Part shown: positions 26,859 to 35,907 of the stretch, one piece after another | How positions within the stretch are numbered: position 1 is the first letter of the stretch | Layout of the letters: each line of letters begins with the position of its first letter | Origin: Chitinophaga oryzae | Lineage (GTDB): Bacteria > Bacteroidota > Bacteroidia > Chitinophagales > Chitinophagaceae | Assembly: GCF_012516375.2 (NCBI RefSeq) | Contig: NZ_CP051204.2 | Location: 6,572,001-6,636,000, forward strand | Reading direction: 5' to 3' | Length of the DNA: 64,000 nucleotides | Position numbers and translations under genes: made by a program | The notes under the pieces: model-generated | The model's database searches: none | What the model was told of the DNA's origin: nothing | The model's input: only the letters and a program-made list of their open reading frames with translations

Positions 26859-28196
26859 ATGATAAAAAGCTTTCAGGAATCCCGCATCTGGAGAGCAGTT
26901 CGCATTACACTGCAACGGCGGTTCAATCTGCATGCCGATAAGGCCGATGAGGCGACCGTCATCACCAGCATCACCAAAAGCGCTGAATTCAGGGGCGTCA
27001 ACCTGTGGACACTGATATTTGCCATTTTTATCGCCTCTATCGGGCTCAATGTCAATTCCACTGCCGTCATCATCGGCGCCATGCTCATTTCCCCGCTGAT
27101 GGGCCCTATCATGGGCATCGGGCTGGGCATCGGCATCAGTGACTTTGACCTCCTGAAAAAAGGCAGCCGTAACCTGCTCATTGCAACCATGATCAGTATC
27201 ACCACTTCCACGGTTTATTTCCTGATAACCCCGCTGCATGACGCGCAATCGGAGCTGCTGGCACGCACCACCCCTTCCGTATGGGACGTGTTCATCGCTT
27301 TCCTGGGCGGACTGGCGGGCATGGTGGCGTCTACCCGCCGGGAGAAAAGCAATGTGATCCCCGGGGTAGCCATCGCCACCGCGTTGATGCCCCCGCTCTG
27401 TACAGCGGGCTACGGGCTGGCCAATGGCAACCTGTTGTATTTCGCCGGAGCGTTGTACCTGTATTTTATCAACAGTATTTTCATCTGCCTGAGCACCTTC
27501 CTGATCGTGCGCTTCCTGCGCTACCGGAAGCGCCGCTTCGAAGACAAAAAATATGAACGGAAAGTGTCCCGTTATATCCTCCTCATCACCATCGTCACTA
27601 TTGTCCCCAGCATCTACCTGGCTTACCGTATTGTGGATAAAAGCATCTTTGAAAACAATGCGCGGAACTTCGTGCGGGACGCTTTTAACTTCAACAATAC
27701 ACAGGTAGTGAACCGGAGCTTCGTTTACCACCCGCAGCAAAAGGAAATTAACCTGCTGCTGATCGGCGCGGAACTGGCTGACACCACCATCGGGCGTATC
27801 AGGGACGGGATGGCCCGGTACAACCTGCATCATACACAGCTGGTTGTCAGACAGGGGCTTAACGCCAAACAGGAGATCGATTTTTCCCAAATCAAAGCCA
27901 GTATACTGGAAGATGTGTTCCGGCGGGACAGCAGCCGCCAGGCGCACATCCCGGCGGCCGCCCCGGCGCCGGCGCCGCCAGACCTTACCGGCGAACTGAA
28001 AGCGTTATTCCCCTATTGCGAGTATTATGCGGCCTCTCCCATGGTCTTCCGCCGGCCCGACAGCAGCAGCACAGACACCTGTATGGTCGTTATGGCCGGA
28101 TTCTCCCGGAAAATAAAACCAGCGGAAAAAATGAAAGTACAGCAATGGCTCAAAAGCCGGCTATCGGTTGACTCCGTTAGACTGGTGATACAATAA
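26859..28196 (+). CDS. DUF389 family membrane protein
   Basis: A protein of 445 residues from the ATG at 26859; the upstream in-frame GTG at 26799 was not used. A short N-terminal cytoplasmic part leads into a DUF389 hydrophobic domain with about six helices, including NSTAVIIGAMLISPLMGP and the LMPPLCTAGYGLANG loop. A soluble C-terminal half (about 270-445) follows, with a Pro/Ala linker (AAAPAPAPP). The function of the family is not known; transport has been suggested. It is monocistronic. Confidence 0.9.
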   Translation: MIKSFQESRIWRAVRITLQRRFNLHADKADEATVITSITKSAEFRGVNLWTLIFAIFIASIGLNVNSTAVIIGAMLISPLMGPIMGIGLGIGISDFDLLKKGSRNLLIATMISITTSTVYFLITPLHDAQSELLARTTPSVWDVFIAFLGGLAGMVASTRREKSNVIPGVAIATALMPPLCTAGYGLANGNLLYFAGALYLYFINSIFICLSTFLIVRFLRYRKRRFEDKKYERKVSRYILLITIVTIVPSIYLAYRIVDKSIFENNARNFVRDAFNFNNTQVVNRSFVYHPQQKEINLLLIGAELADTTIGRIRDGMARYNLHHTQLVVRQGLNAKQEIDFSQIKASILEDVFRRDSSRQAHIPAAAPAPAPPDLTGELKALFPYCEYYAASPMVFRRPDSSSTDTCMVVMAGFSRKIKPAEKMKVQQWLKSRLSVDSVRLVIQ

Positions 28197-28306
28197 CCTT
28201 TTTCAGGCAGAGAAAATTTTTTTTCAGACAGCTGTCCAATTTGGTAATTTCCGTTTGTTAAGGGGTGTTCTGAAACAATATTCCTGATAACAAAAACGCA
28301 CTCATC

Positions 28307-28663
28307 ATGGACGAATTTATGCTGATTTTCCGCCACGAAGATGGTAAGAAAATTGCCTCTCCCGAACAAATGCAGATATGGATGAAAGCCACCATGGATT
28401 GGATCGGCGGCATCGCTGCACAAAACAAATATGTATTGGGCAACGGCCTGCTGTTTGACGACGCCCGCGTGGTACACCATAACAAAATGGTGACCAACGG
28501 GCCTTTCGGAGAAATCAAGGAAACACTGGGCGGTTATATTATCGTCCGGGCCGAATCTGCCGACGAAGCCGCTTCCTTTGCCAAAGACTGCCCCATTTTA
28601 GGCGGCGAAGGCAATACCGTGGAAGTAAGAAAGATCATCCGGGAAAAAGATATGCACTGCTAA
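28307..28663 (+). CDS. YciI-like DGPF-domain protein
   Basis: A 118-residue YCII-related protein with the DGPF-type signature seen here as TNGPFGEIKETLGGYIIV. The structure is a ferredoxin-like alpha/beta fold. Its gene lies 48 bp before the ECF sigma gene at 28712. DGPF proteins are established genomic partners of ECF42-type sigma factors and often their targets. Its biochemical role is not known. No promoter was clearly recognised. Confidence 0.92.
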   Translation: MDEFMLIFRHEDGKKIASPEQMQIWMKATMDWIGGIAAQNKYVLGNGLLFDDARVVHHNKMVTNGPFGEIKETLGGYIIVRAESADEAASFAKDCPILGGEGNTVEVRKIIREKDMHC

Positions 28664-28711
28664 CACTGTAACAGCTCCTCCCTTCACCGGGCAGGAGCTT
28701 AATTTTCCCTT

Positions 28712-29944
28712 ATGCGGCAACAGGAATTAATACCACATTTGTTCAGGACTGAATTCTCGAAAATTACGGCAGTCCTCTGTAAACATTTTGGTATAGACCA
28801 TATTGAACTGGCAGAAGATATCGCCGGCGAGACCTTCCTGCTGGCCATGGAAACGTGGCCCTACAAAGGCGCTCCGGAAAACCCCAGCGCCTGGCTGTAT
28901 GTGGTGGCGAAAAACAAGGCGAAGAATTATTTCGCCCGCGCGCATATGTTCCGCGAAAAAATAATGCCCGAGCTAAAACAAACCAATGATACGCCAGCCC
29001 CGGAGATAGACCTCTCCGATAAAAATATCAGCGATAGCCAGCTGCAGATGCTGTTCGCCGTATGTCATCCCTGTATACCCGCCGAAGCGCAGATAGGCCT
29101 GGCCCTGCGCATCCTCTGCGGTTTCGGCATCGATGAAATCGCAAATGCGTTCCTCTCCAATAAAGAAAACATCAACAAACGGCTGTTCCGCGCCCGGGAG
29201 AAACTGCGGGCGGAAAAAGTAGCCATCGAAATGCCGGAAGCGGCTGCCATACCTCAACGGCTAAACGCTGTACTCACCACGCTCTACCTGCTGTACAACG
29301 AAGGCTATTACTCTGAAAGCCAGGATGCCGTGATCCGGGAAGAACTGTGCGTGGAAGCCATGCGTCTTACCAAACTGTTGCTGGACAATCCGCTGACCAA
29401 CACGCCTGCCGTAAACGCGCTCATGGCCCTGATGTGTTTCCATGCCTCCCGGCTGCCGGCACGGAAAGACAAAAACGGCGCCCTGGTCCTCTACCAGGAC
29501 CAGGATGAATCTTTATGGAACCGCAGCCTCATCGCAGAAGGTGCTTGTTACCTGCATGCCGCGTCACAGGGTACCGCCCTGTCTCCCTATCACCTGGAAG
29601 CCACCATCGCCTGGTGGCATACCAATAAGGAAGACACGCCGGAAAAATGGGATAATATATTACAGCTGTACAACCGGTTGCTGCAGCTGCAATACTCACC
29701 GGTAGCGGCCCTTAACCGGACCTTCGCCCTGTCGAAAGTAAAAGGCAACGCGGCAGCACTGCCGGAAGCAGAGAAGCTGGGCCTTTCCGGCAATCCTTAT
29801 TACCATGCGCTGCTGGGCGAGCTGTACCAGGGGATAGACAACCAGCAGGCGTTACACCACCTGCAACAGGCATGGCATCTCTCCAAAACCCTACCGGAGA
29901 AACAAACACTTCAACAAAAAATCGATCATCTCCCTACCACATGA
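28712..29944 (+). CDS. ECF42-type sigma factor with DUF6596/TPR-like extension
   Basis: A 410-residue protein. Residues 1-170 form sigma regions 2 and 4 (AEDIAGETFLLAMETWP; DEIANAFLSNKENINKRLFR). The rest is a long helical extension of the DUF6596 type (TLYLLYNEGYYSES; NRTFALSKVKG) that resembles TPR units. In the ECF42 family this extension is known to be needed for activity, and there is no dedicated anti-sigma factor. The upstream DGPF gene supports the class. Its last 19 bp overlap the 3' end of the convergent LytTR regulator. Confidence 0.93.
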   Translation: MRQQELIPHLFRTEFSKITAVLCKHFGIDHIELAEDIAGETFLLAMETWPYKGAPENPSAWLYVVAKNKAKNYFARAHMFREKIMPELKQTNDTPAPEIDLSDKNISDSQLQMLFAVCHPCIPAEAQIGLALRILCGFGIDEIANAFLSNKENINKRLFRAREKLRAEKVAIEMPEAAAIPQRLNAVLTTLYLLYNEGYYSESQDAVIREELCVEAMRLTKLLLDNPLTNTPAVNALMALMCFHASRLPARKDKNGALVLYQDQDESLWNRSLIAEGACYLHAASQGTALSPYHLEATIAWWHTNKEDTPEKWDNILQLYNRLLQLQYSPVAALNRTFALSKVKGNAAALPEAEKLGLSGNPYYHALLGELYQGIDNQQALHHLQQAWHLSKTLPEKQTLQQKIDHLPTT

Positions 29945-30651
29945 TGTTCCACGAAAAAGGAGAAAAGGTATTCGCGATAAGCATTGCCGATCAGCAGCTC
30001 CGCCTCTCCTATCCGCACATCCTGGTGGTTCAGGCTGGACACATGCCGGAAATTTACCACCACCGATTTACTGATCCTGACAAAGATATCCTGAGGTAGC
30101 TGTTCCAACAGCGCTTTCAGGTTAACCCCCACCATCAGCTTACGGTCAGACAGGTGTAATATGCTGTAATCCTTGATCCCTTCAATATACCGGCAGTCAC
30201 TGAACACTACCCGATGCAGGCGCCTGTCGGCCCGTACAAACACATGGTCCTTATGCAGGGCCGCCGTCTGCTGCTGTTGCTGTTTCCGGTGCCTTTTCAT
30301 GTCGGCGAAGTCCATCGCTTTCTGCACCGCCTGTGCAAAACGTGCAGGATGCACGGGCTTCACCAGATAATCGATCGCGTTCACATCATAGCTGTTCAGC
30401 GCGTATTCCGCATATGCAGAGGTGAAGATCACCATCACCTCCGGCGGCAACTGCCTTGCAAAATCCAACCCCGAGCCGCCGGGCATCTGTACGTCCAGGA
30501 ATATGAGATCTACAGGGTTCAGCTCCATAAAATCCGCCGCTTTGTCTGCCGCCGGGAAACATCCCAGCAACTGCAGCGATACATCCTGCGCTACCAGCAA
30601 CCGGATCTTCTCTCTTGCCAGTGGTTCATCGTCAATTACAATACAATTCAT
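29926..30651 (-). CDS. LytTR-family response regulator
   Basis: A 241-residue regulator with an N-terminal receiver domain (phospho-acceptor Asp in LIFLDVQMPGGSG; conserved Lys in YLVKPVHP) and a C-terminal LytTR DNA-binding domain (about 140-235, HVFVRADRRLHRVVF). It overlaps the histidine kinase gene by 4 bp (ATGA), so the two form an operon and a cognate pair. The divergent serine hydrolase gene at 31849 is a possible target, by position only. Confidence 0.94.
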   Translation of the reverse strand: MNCIVIDDEPLAREKIRLLVAQDVSLQLLGCFPAADKAADFMELNPVDLIFLDVQMPGGSGLDFARQLPPEVMVIFTSAYAEYALNSYDVNAIDYLVKPVHPARFAQAVQKAMDFADMKRHRKQQQQQTAALHKDHVFVRADRRLHRVVFSDCRYIEGIKDYSILHLSDRKLMVGVNLKALLEQLPQDIFVRISKSVVVNFRHVSSLNHQDVRIGEAELLIGNAYREYLFSFFVEHHVVGR

Positions 30652-31643
30652 ATGTTGATGGTTAAAGCTACCGTATATACCTGACCGTTGTTCCCCGCCT
30701 GCAACGTGTGCTGGTCCGGGTATAACAGCGACAACCGGCGGCGTACGTTGTTCAACCCCGCACCACCTGCAGGCGCCGCTTCGCGGGCCACAGAATTGGA
30801 ACAGGTAAACTGCAAACAGCCGGCGGCGGCAGACAGCCGCAAATGTATATAGGCGTTTCCGTTATAATCGTTATGTTTCACTGCGTTCTCTACAAAAGGC
30901 ATCAACAGGAACGGATGTAACAATACATCCTGCACATCCTCCTCTACCCTGATGTCTATCTCCAGCACATCATGCCGCAGCTGCTCCAGGTACAGGAAGT
31001 CGGCGATAAAATCCAGCTCCTGCCGCAGGCGTACCTGCCCGCTGCCCGACAGGTACAGCTGGTAGCGCAGCAACCGGGAAAGGGAATGCACCACTGCGGA
31101 AGCCCGCTGCTGGTCAGCATAAATCAGCGTATCGAGGTTATTCAGGGTATTAAACAGGAAGTGCGGCGACAACTGTTTTTTCAGGTTCTCCAACTCCGTC
31201 TGCAGGCTTGCCGCACGATGATAACCGGCCTGTATCCATTGCCAGAACAGCGGTATAGCTGTAGAGGCCGCCACGAGCGACAACATCAACACAAAAAACA
31301 CACATACGTCCTGCAGGTCGTAGGGTTCAAATGCCTTTCCCTCTTTTAACATCGGCGCCACCAGCGGCTCCACCCAAACCGTTACTCCCAGCAAAAGCGA
31401 GATCAGCGCCATCACTGCCGCTGCATAAGCGTAGTACCGGAAGCGCAACAACAGGAACGGCACCAGCACATATTGGTTTACATAAGGGGCTATAAGGATA
31501 AACAGGGTAACCAACACTTTCATGACCGGTTGCCATTGCGGCTGGTAATCGTTCATTCCCACGATCAGGTATAACACTACCGCTGGTACCAAATGCTGGA
31601 GAACAGATATGATTCTTTTCCACTCGCTTGCTTGTATTTTCAT
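30648..31643 (-). CDS. LytS-type sensor histidine kinase
   Basis: A 331-residue kinase with four membrane helices in the first 140 residues and the His_kinase box SPHFLFNTLNNLDTLIY carrying the phospho-accepting His. The ATPase part includes MPFVENAVKHND and AGLNNVRRRLSLLYP. No extracellular sensor domain is present, so sensing is probably within the membrane. The gene is first in the operon with the LytTR regulator. Confidence 0.94.
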   Translation of the reverse strand: MKIQASEWKRIISVLQHLVPAVVLYLIVGMNDYQPQWQPVMKVLVTLFILIAPYVNQYVLVPFLLLRFRYYAYAAAVMALISLLLGVTVWVEPLVAPMLKEGKAFEPYDLQDVCVFFVLMLSLVAASTAIPLFWQWIQAGYHRAASLQTELENLKKQLSPHFLFNTLNNLDTLIYADQQRASAVVHSLSRLLRYQLYLSGSGQVRLRQELDFIADFLYLEQLRHDVLEIDIRVEEDVQDVLLHPFLLMPFVENAVKHNDYNGNAYIHLRLSAAAGCLQFTCSNSVAREAAPAGGAGLNNVRRRLSLLYPDQHTLQAGNNGQVYTVALTINI

Positions 31644-31848
31644 TGTTTCGAAAAGCCACCGGGAAACGAAGGTAACCGTTCATCTCACCAACCGGCTGAT
31701 TTAGTCTACCAATAATACGCGGCTCGTCTGCCGCTACCCCTATCCGGCCATTGTTGTACCCAACCGTTTGTTGGCCGCCGCCATTCCCTTGTTCCTATAA
31801 TACCCGTCGCCCGTCCGGGCCATCCTGCTTTCATTTGCAGAAAAAAAG

Positions 31849-32997
31849 ATGAGAAACTACTGCCTCGGGCTTGGACTGCTACTGGCCTTCTGCGCCTGCA
31901 AAAAGAAAGACAATGACAACTACGCTCCTTCCGCACCATTCAAAACAGATAACGTAGAAAAACAGATCGCTGTACTGACCGACCGGGTGAAGATCCCGGG
32001 CGTTGCCGTGGCCCTGGTAGGCCCCGATGGCATCATATGGTCTAAAACCGCCGGCATGGCCAATGTGGAGAAGAAAGAAGCGGTGACGGCTAAAACCGTT
32101 TTCAAAATCGGCTCTTTCGCTAAACCGCTCATCGGCCTGAGCATCCTGCGGCTGGCAGAAAACGGCCGGTTAAACCTGGACGCCGATATCAACACTTACC
32201 TGCCGTTTAATGTGCAAAACCCTAAAAACCCGGAGAGGAAAATCACCCTCAGGGCACTGATGTCGCACACCTCCGGCATCTGCGATTCTGTCTATGCGCT
32301 CAGGGTGTTCACGGACTTTATCGTGCCGGACGCAGATCATCCCATGCCACTGTCGGAATTTGTACGCGGAATGCTGACCCCTTCCGGGAAATACTACGCC
32401 CCCGGCACCTTCCACAACGACCGGGACACCACCATCTTCAGCTATAGCAACGTGGGTTCCGCACTGGCAGCCTATATCGTGGAACTGACCGTGAAAGAAG
32501 ACTTTGGCGCATGGTCCTCCCGCCAGTTCATCGCGCCCTTGGGTACTACGTCGCTCGTATGGCATCTGCGCGATTATACCACCCAACCTTTCGCCATGCC
32601 TTATAATATCGACCGGCAGCCAATCGGCAACTACAGCATGGCAGACTATTGCACCGGCGGCCTGCACGCCAGCCTGACAGACCTCAGCACTTTCGCCAGG
32701 ATGCTGGTCAACAACGGCGCTAAAGACGGCAAACAAATCATTGCGGCCAGCTCGCTGGAAGCCATGGGCAAAGTACAGCACCCCAGGGCGCAGGACGTTT
32801 ACGGGCTTTTCTGGCAACACCGCAAGGTGGGCAACGAGGATATCTTCGGCCACGGCGGCGACGTACCGGGCAGCCACATGCAACTGTATGTCAACTATGC
32901 CACCAAACGGGCCGCAGTAGTGATGATCAATGGCGACTACAGGGATGAAGACGAAGCGGAATGGTATAAGTTACGGGATATGCTGCTCACACTTTAA
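31849..32997 (+). CDS. Serine beta-lactamase-like hydrolase, lipoprotein
   Basis: A 382-residue protein of the class C beta-lactamase/DD-peptidase fold. The signal ends in a lipobox (LLAFCACKKKDND). The catalytic SxxK is SFAK in FKIGSFAKPLIG, the YxN motif is YSN in FSYSNVGSAL, and HGG in FGHGGDVPG replaces the KTG box. Such proteins act on peptidoglycan fragments, esters or D-amino-acid peptides, and most are not true beta-lactamases. It is monocistronic, transcribed away from the LytS/LytTR pair, and followed by a clear terminator. Confidence 0.92.
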   Translation: MRNYCLGLGLLLAFCACKKKDNDNYAPSAPFKTDNVEKQIAVLTDRVKIPGVAVALVGPDGIIWSKTAGMANVEKKEAVTAKTVFKIGSFAKPLIGLSILRLAENGRLNLDADINTYLPFNVQNPKNPERKITLRALMSHTSGICDSVYALRVFTDFIVPDADHPMPLSEFVRGMLTPSGKYYAPGTFHNDRDTTIFSYSNVGSALAAYIVELTVKEDFGAWSSRQFIAPLGTTSLVWHLRDYTTQPFAMPYNIDRQPIGNYSMADYCTGGLHASLTDLSTFARMLVNNGAKDGKQIIAASSLEAMGKVQHPRAQDVYGLFWQHRKVGNEDIFGHGGDVPGSHMQLYVNYATKRAAVVMINGDYRDEDEAEWYKLRDMLLTL

Positions 32998-33004
32998 ATA
33001 CAAA

Positions 33005-33033
33005 GCGGGTGTTCTTCAGTAACACCCGCTTTT
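33005..33033 (+). terminator. Rho-independent terminator
   Basis: GCGGGTGTT-CTTCAGT-AACACCCGC followed by TTTT, directly after the serine hydrolase stop at 32997. Confidence 0.88.
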
Positions 33034-33145
33034 ATACTGCTATGTAAGGAAGTGGATAAAAGGCTATAAATAAATTCTATTTTTTTATATCTTGACCGAC
33101 TATTCATGCATTTTTAATTCCACCATATTACACAAGCAGTAAACA

Positions 33146-35761
33146 ATGACCAAATTTCCAGTTGCGTTGATTTGTTCCCTTTCAGCGCTTTTCACAGTAA
33201 AACCATTTTCAGGGTATTCGCAAACCACGCCCGCGCCCACACCCCCTGACCTTCGCATCACCCGGTTTTCCGGCCCTTCCGTCACCCCCAGTCCTGCGTG
33301 CCTGGCGGTAGCACCCACGGGTGAAGTGTTTGTAGGGGTAGACATGATGGGCTCCCTTGGCAAAGACGCGGGCAAAGGCCGCATACTGAAGCTGGTGGAC
33401 CGGGACAATGACGGCAAAATGGACCAGCACACCGAATTCGCTGTGGTGGACAACCCCCGTGGCATCATCGTCATGGGCCCGCAGGTCTTCGTATTGCACA
33501 CCACCTTTTCCGCCGAAACCGGCAAAGCCACCGGCATGGCCCTGGTGGTTTTTGAAGATAAAGACGGCGATGGGAAAGCCGACGGCCCTCCCACCCCGCT
33601 GGTGGAGCACCTCAGCAACACCAAATACATCCAGGAGCGGGGTACCGACCATGCTACCAATGGTATCCGCATGGGCATCGACGGCTGGATCTATATCGCC
33701 GTGGGTGACTTCGGTTTTCATAACGCCACCGACCGCTCCGGTAAAAAGCTGACCATGCTAGGCGGAGGGATCGTAAGGGTACGCCCCGACGGTACCGAGA
33801 TGGAAGTATTCTCCCACGGTACCCGCAATGTGTACGATGTGGCCATCGACCCCTACATGAACATTTTTACGCGGGAAAACACCAACGACGGCGGCGGATG
33901 GAACGTTCGGTTCTCCCATCATCTCCAGTCCGGCGAATACGGTTACCCGGTGCTGTTCCAGCATTTTACCGATGAGATCATCCCTGCGCTGGCAGACCTG
34001 GGCGGCGGTTCCGGTACCGGCGCCTTATTCATGGCCGAACCCACCTGGCCGGCGAAATACAACAATGTGCCCATGATGGCCGATTGGGGCAGAAGCATGC
34101 TCTATATCCATCGTGTAACGCCCGACGGCCCCACTTTCACCCAAAAAGAAGAAGACTTTATAGCGCTGCCCCAGATCACCGACCTCGATGTGGACGGCTC
34201 CGGCCGGCTTTACCTCTCCGCATGGGACGGCGCCGGCTACTCCGGTAGCGATACGATAGGATTTGTTGTCAGGGCTGTCCCCAACAACTGGACCTATAAA
34301 GCCTTTCCCGATCCGGGCAAAGCTTCCGTGGGGGAACTGACAGACATGCTGAAATCAGCCAGCGCCGTGGCCCGCCTGAGCGCCTCGCAGGAGCTGCTGC
34401 GACGCGCCGACCCGCAGGGAACCGCCGCCGCACTGCAGATAGCATCTGACACGCAACAGCCGCTGTATTCACGCGTAGCCGGCCTCTACACCTATGCGCA
34501 GGCCACGGGCAAAGAAGGGATCGCCGCTTTGGTGGCCCTGACAAAAGACGCCGGTCTTCGTGAACATGCGCTGAGAGCACTGGCAGACCGCAAAGGCGTG
34601 CTGGCAGATGTTCCGGAGCAACCGTTCCTGGACGGGCTGCAGGACGCGTCTCCCCGCGTACGCGCCGCCGCTATCGTGGGCCTCGGCCGTTTAGGTCGCC
34701 CGGACGCCGCCACGGCCCTGTTACAAACAAAAGTACCGGCATCCTTTGTGGCGCCGCTGAAAAGCCCGGAAGGCCCTCACGCCACTCCCAATGCAGCCAT
34801 TGTATTGCCCCACCTGGCCGTAAGATCATTACTGGAACTGCAGGCAACAGACGCGCTGATAGCTGCCATCAACGGCCCCAATGCTACACTGGCCTTATGG
34901 GCCCTGCGGTATGTGCATGAAGAAAAAGCAGTGAATGGACTGATCACCGCCTATCGCCTGTCGAAAAACGCAAAGGTGAAAAAACAGATCCTGACCACCC
35001 TCGCACGTCTCTATAAAAAAGAAGATACCTACGACGCCTCCTGGTGGTGGGGTACCCGCCCGGACTCCCATGGCCCCTACTACAAAGCAGTACTGTGGGC
35101 CGGATCACCCGTCATCGAAAAATTCCTGAAGAGAGAAGCGCAGAAAGCCGGCCCGGCCAACATGGGCCTGTACCGCGACCTCGACGCCCGCCACAGAATG
35201 GAGATAGCGGCCTTCGCCCCGCTGAAACCAACAGAACCCGTGGCCGCCAAAGAAGTCAAAGTCGACCTGGAGAAAATAAAAAACAAAAAAGGACAGGTGG
35301 GCAAGTCATCTATCGAAGATGTGCTCATCGCGGTGAAACAAATAAAGGGAGATCCCGCCAAAGGCAAGGTCCTTTTTACCAACCAGGGCTGCGTTGCCTG
35401 TCATAGCCTCAGCAGAAGTGAAAAGATGAAAGGTCCTTTTATGGGACAAATCGGCTCTATCATGAACCGCGAGCGGATCGCCGAATCCATCCTGAAACCC
35501 AACGCTTCCATCTCCCAGGGATTTGCCACCGTCACCATAACGGCTAAAGGCAACAAGAGCTACGTAGGTTTTGTGACGGAAGAAACAGCCGCTAAAGTAG
35601 TACTGAGAGATATTGCCGGAGACGTATACACGGTAAAAACGGCAGACATCATCAGCCGTAAGGAGATGAAAACATCCATGATGCCTGCAGGCCTGGCCAA
35701 CGCACTGTCTTACGAAGAATTCGCAGCGCTGGTGAGCTTCCTGGCACAGCAAAAGAAATAA
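33146..35761 (+). CDS. Propeller/HEAT protein with C-terminal cytochrome-c haem domain
   Basis: A secreted 871-residue protein. A signal peptide is followed by a PQQ-dependent sugar dehydrogenase-like propeller (about 35-390) with Ca-binding-like loops DRDNDGKMDQ and DKDGDGKADG. A helical HEAT-like stretch (about 400-600, GLGRLGRPDAA) follows. At the C-terminus is a haem domain with CxxCH (GCVACHS) and a late Met (TSMMPAG) that may be the second ligand. This is the architecture of the putative membrane-bound dehydrogenase/haem-binding families common in Planctomycetes and Bacteroidota. An oxidoreductase acting on sugars in the periplasm is likely. It is monocistronic with a strong terminator. 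Confidence 0.9.
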   Translation: MTKFPVALICSLSALFTVKPFSGYSQTTPAPTPPDLRITRFSGPSVTPSPACLAVAPTGEVFVGVDMMGSLGKDAGKGRILKLVDRDNDGKMDQHTEFAVVDNPRGIIVMGPQVFVLHTTFSAETGKATGMALVVFEDKDGDGKADGPPTPLVEHLSNTKYIQERGTDHATNGIRMGIDGWIYIAVGDFGFHNATDRSGKKLTMLGGGIVRVRPDGTEMEVFSHGTRNVYDVAIDPYMNIFTRENTNDGGGWNVRFSHHLQSGEYGYPVLFQHFTDEIIPALADLGGGSGTGALFMAEPTWPAKYNNVPMMADWGRSMLYIHRVTPDGPTFTQKEEDFIALPQITDLDVDGSGRLYLSAWDGAGYSGSDTIGFVVRAVPNNWTYKAFPDPGKASVGELTDMLKSASAVARLSASQELLRRADPQGTAAALQIASDTQQPLYSRVAGLYTYAQATGKEGIAALVALTKDAGLREHALRALADRKGVLADVPEQPFLDGLQDASPRVRAAAIVGLGRLGRPDAATALLQTKVPASFVAPLKSPEGPHATPNAAIVLPHLAVRSLLELQATDALIAAINGPNATLALWALRYVHEEKAVNGLITAYRLSKNAKVKKQILTTLARLYKKEDTYDASWWWGTRPDSHGPYYKAVLWAGSPVIEKFLKREAQKAGPANMGLYRDLDARHRMEIAAFAPLKPTEPVAAKEVKVDLEKIKNKKGQVGKSSIEDVLIAVKQIKGDPAKGKVLFTNQGCVACHSLSRSEKMKGPFMGQIGSIMNRERIAESILKPNASISQGFATVTITAKGNKSYVGFVTEETAAKVVLRDIAGDVYTVKTADIISRKEMKTSMMPAGLANALSYEEFAALVSFLAQQKK

Positions 35762-35779
35762 AACATCACAAGCTTTGAA

Positions 35780-35813
35780 ACTGGCCGTCTCAAAAGAGAC
35801 GGCCAGTTTTTTT
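35780..35813 (+). terminator. Rho-independent terminator
   Basis: Perfect 12-bp stem ACTGGCCGTCTC / GAGACGGCCAGT with an AAAA loop and a seven-base T run, 18 bp after the haem protein stop. Confidence 0.95.
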
Positions 35814-35873
35814 ATGCCTTTACCGCTTTTGTTAACTATCCTTGCAAAAGTGTTAATGAGTGTTAATCCCGCG

Positions 35874-35903
35874 TTGCCGGCATCATGGCTTCGGCTATCT
35901 TTG
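35874..35903 (+). promoter_or_regulatory. Candidate Bacteroidota promoter, nearly leaderless
   Basis: TTG at 35874-35876 and TATCTTTG at 35896-35903 (full match to TAnnTTTG) are 19 bp apart, the expected spacing. The kinase ATG is at 35908, only four bases after the -7 box, so the message would be leaderless or nearly so. Confidence 0.65.
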
Positions 35904-35907
35904 TAAG

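Noticed and set aside
31849..32997. True class C beta-lactamase
   Set aside because: SxxK and YxN are present, but KTG is replaced by HGG and the lipoprotein form fits the wider hydrolase family.
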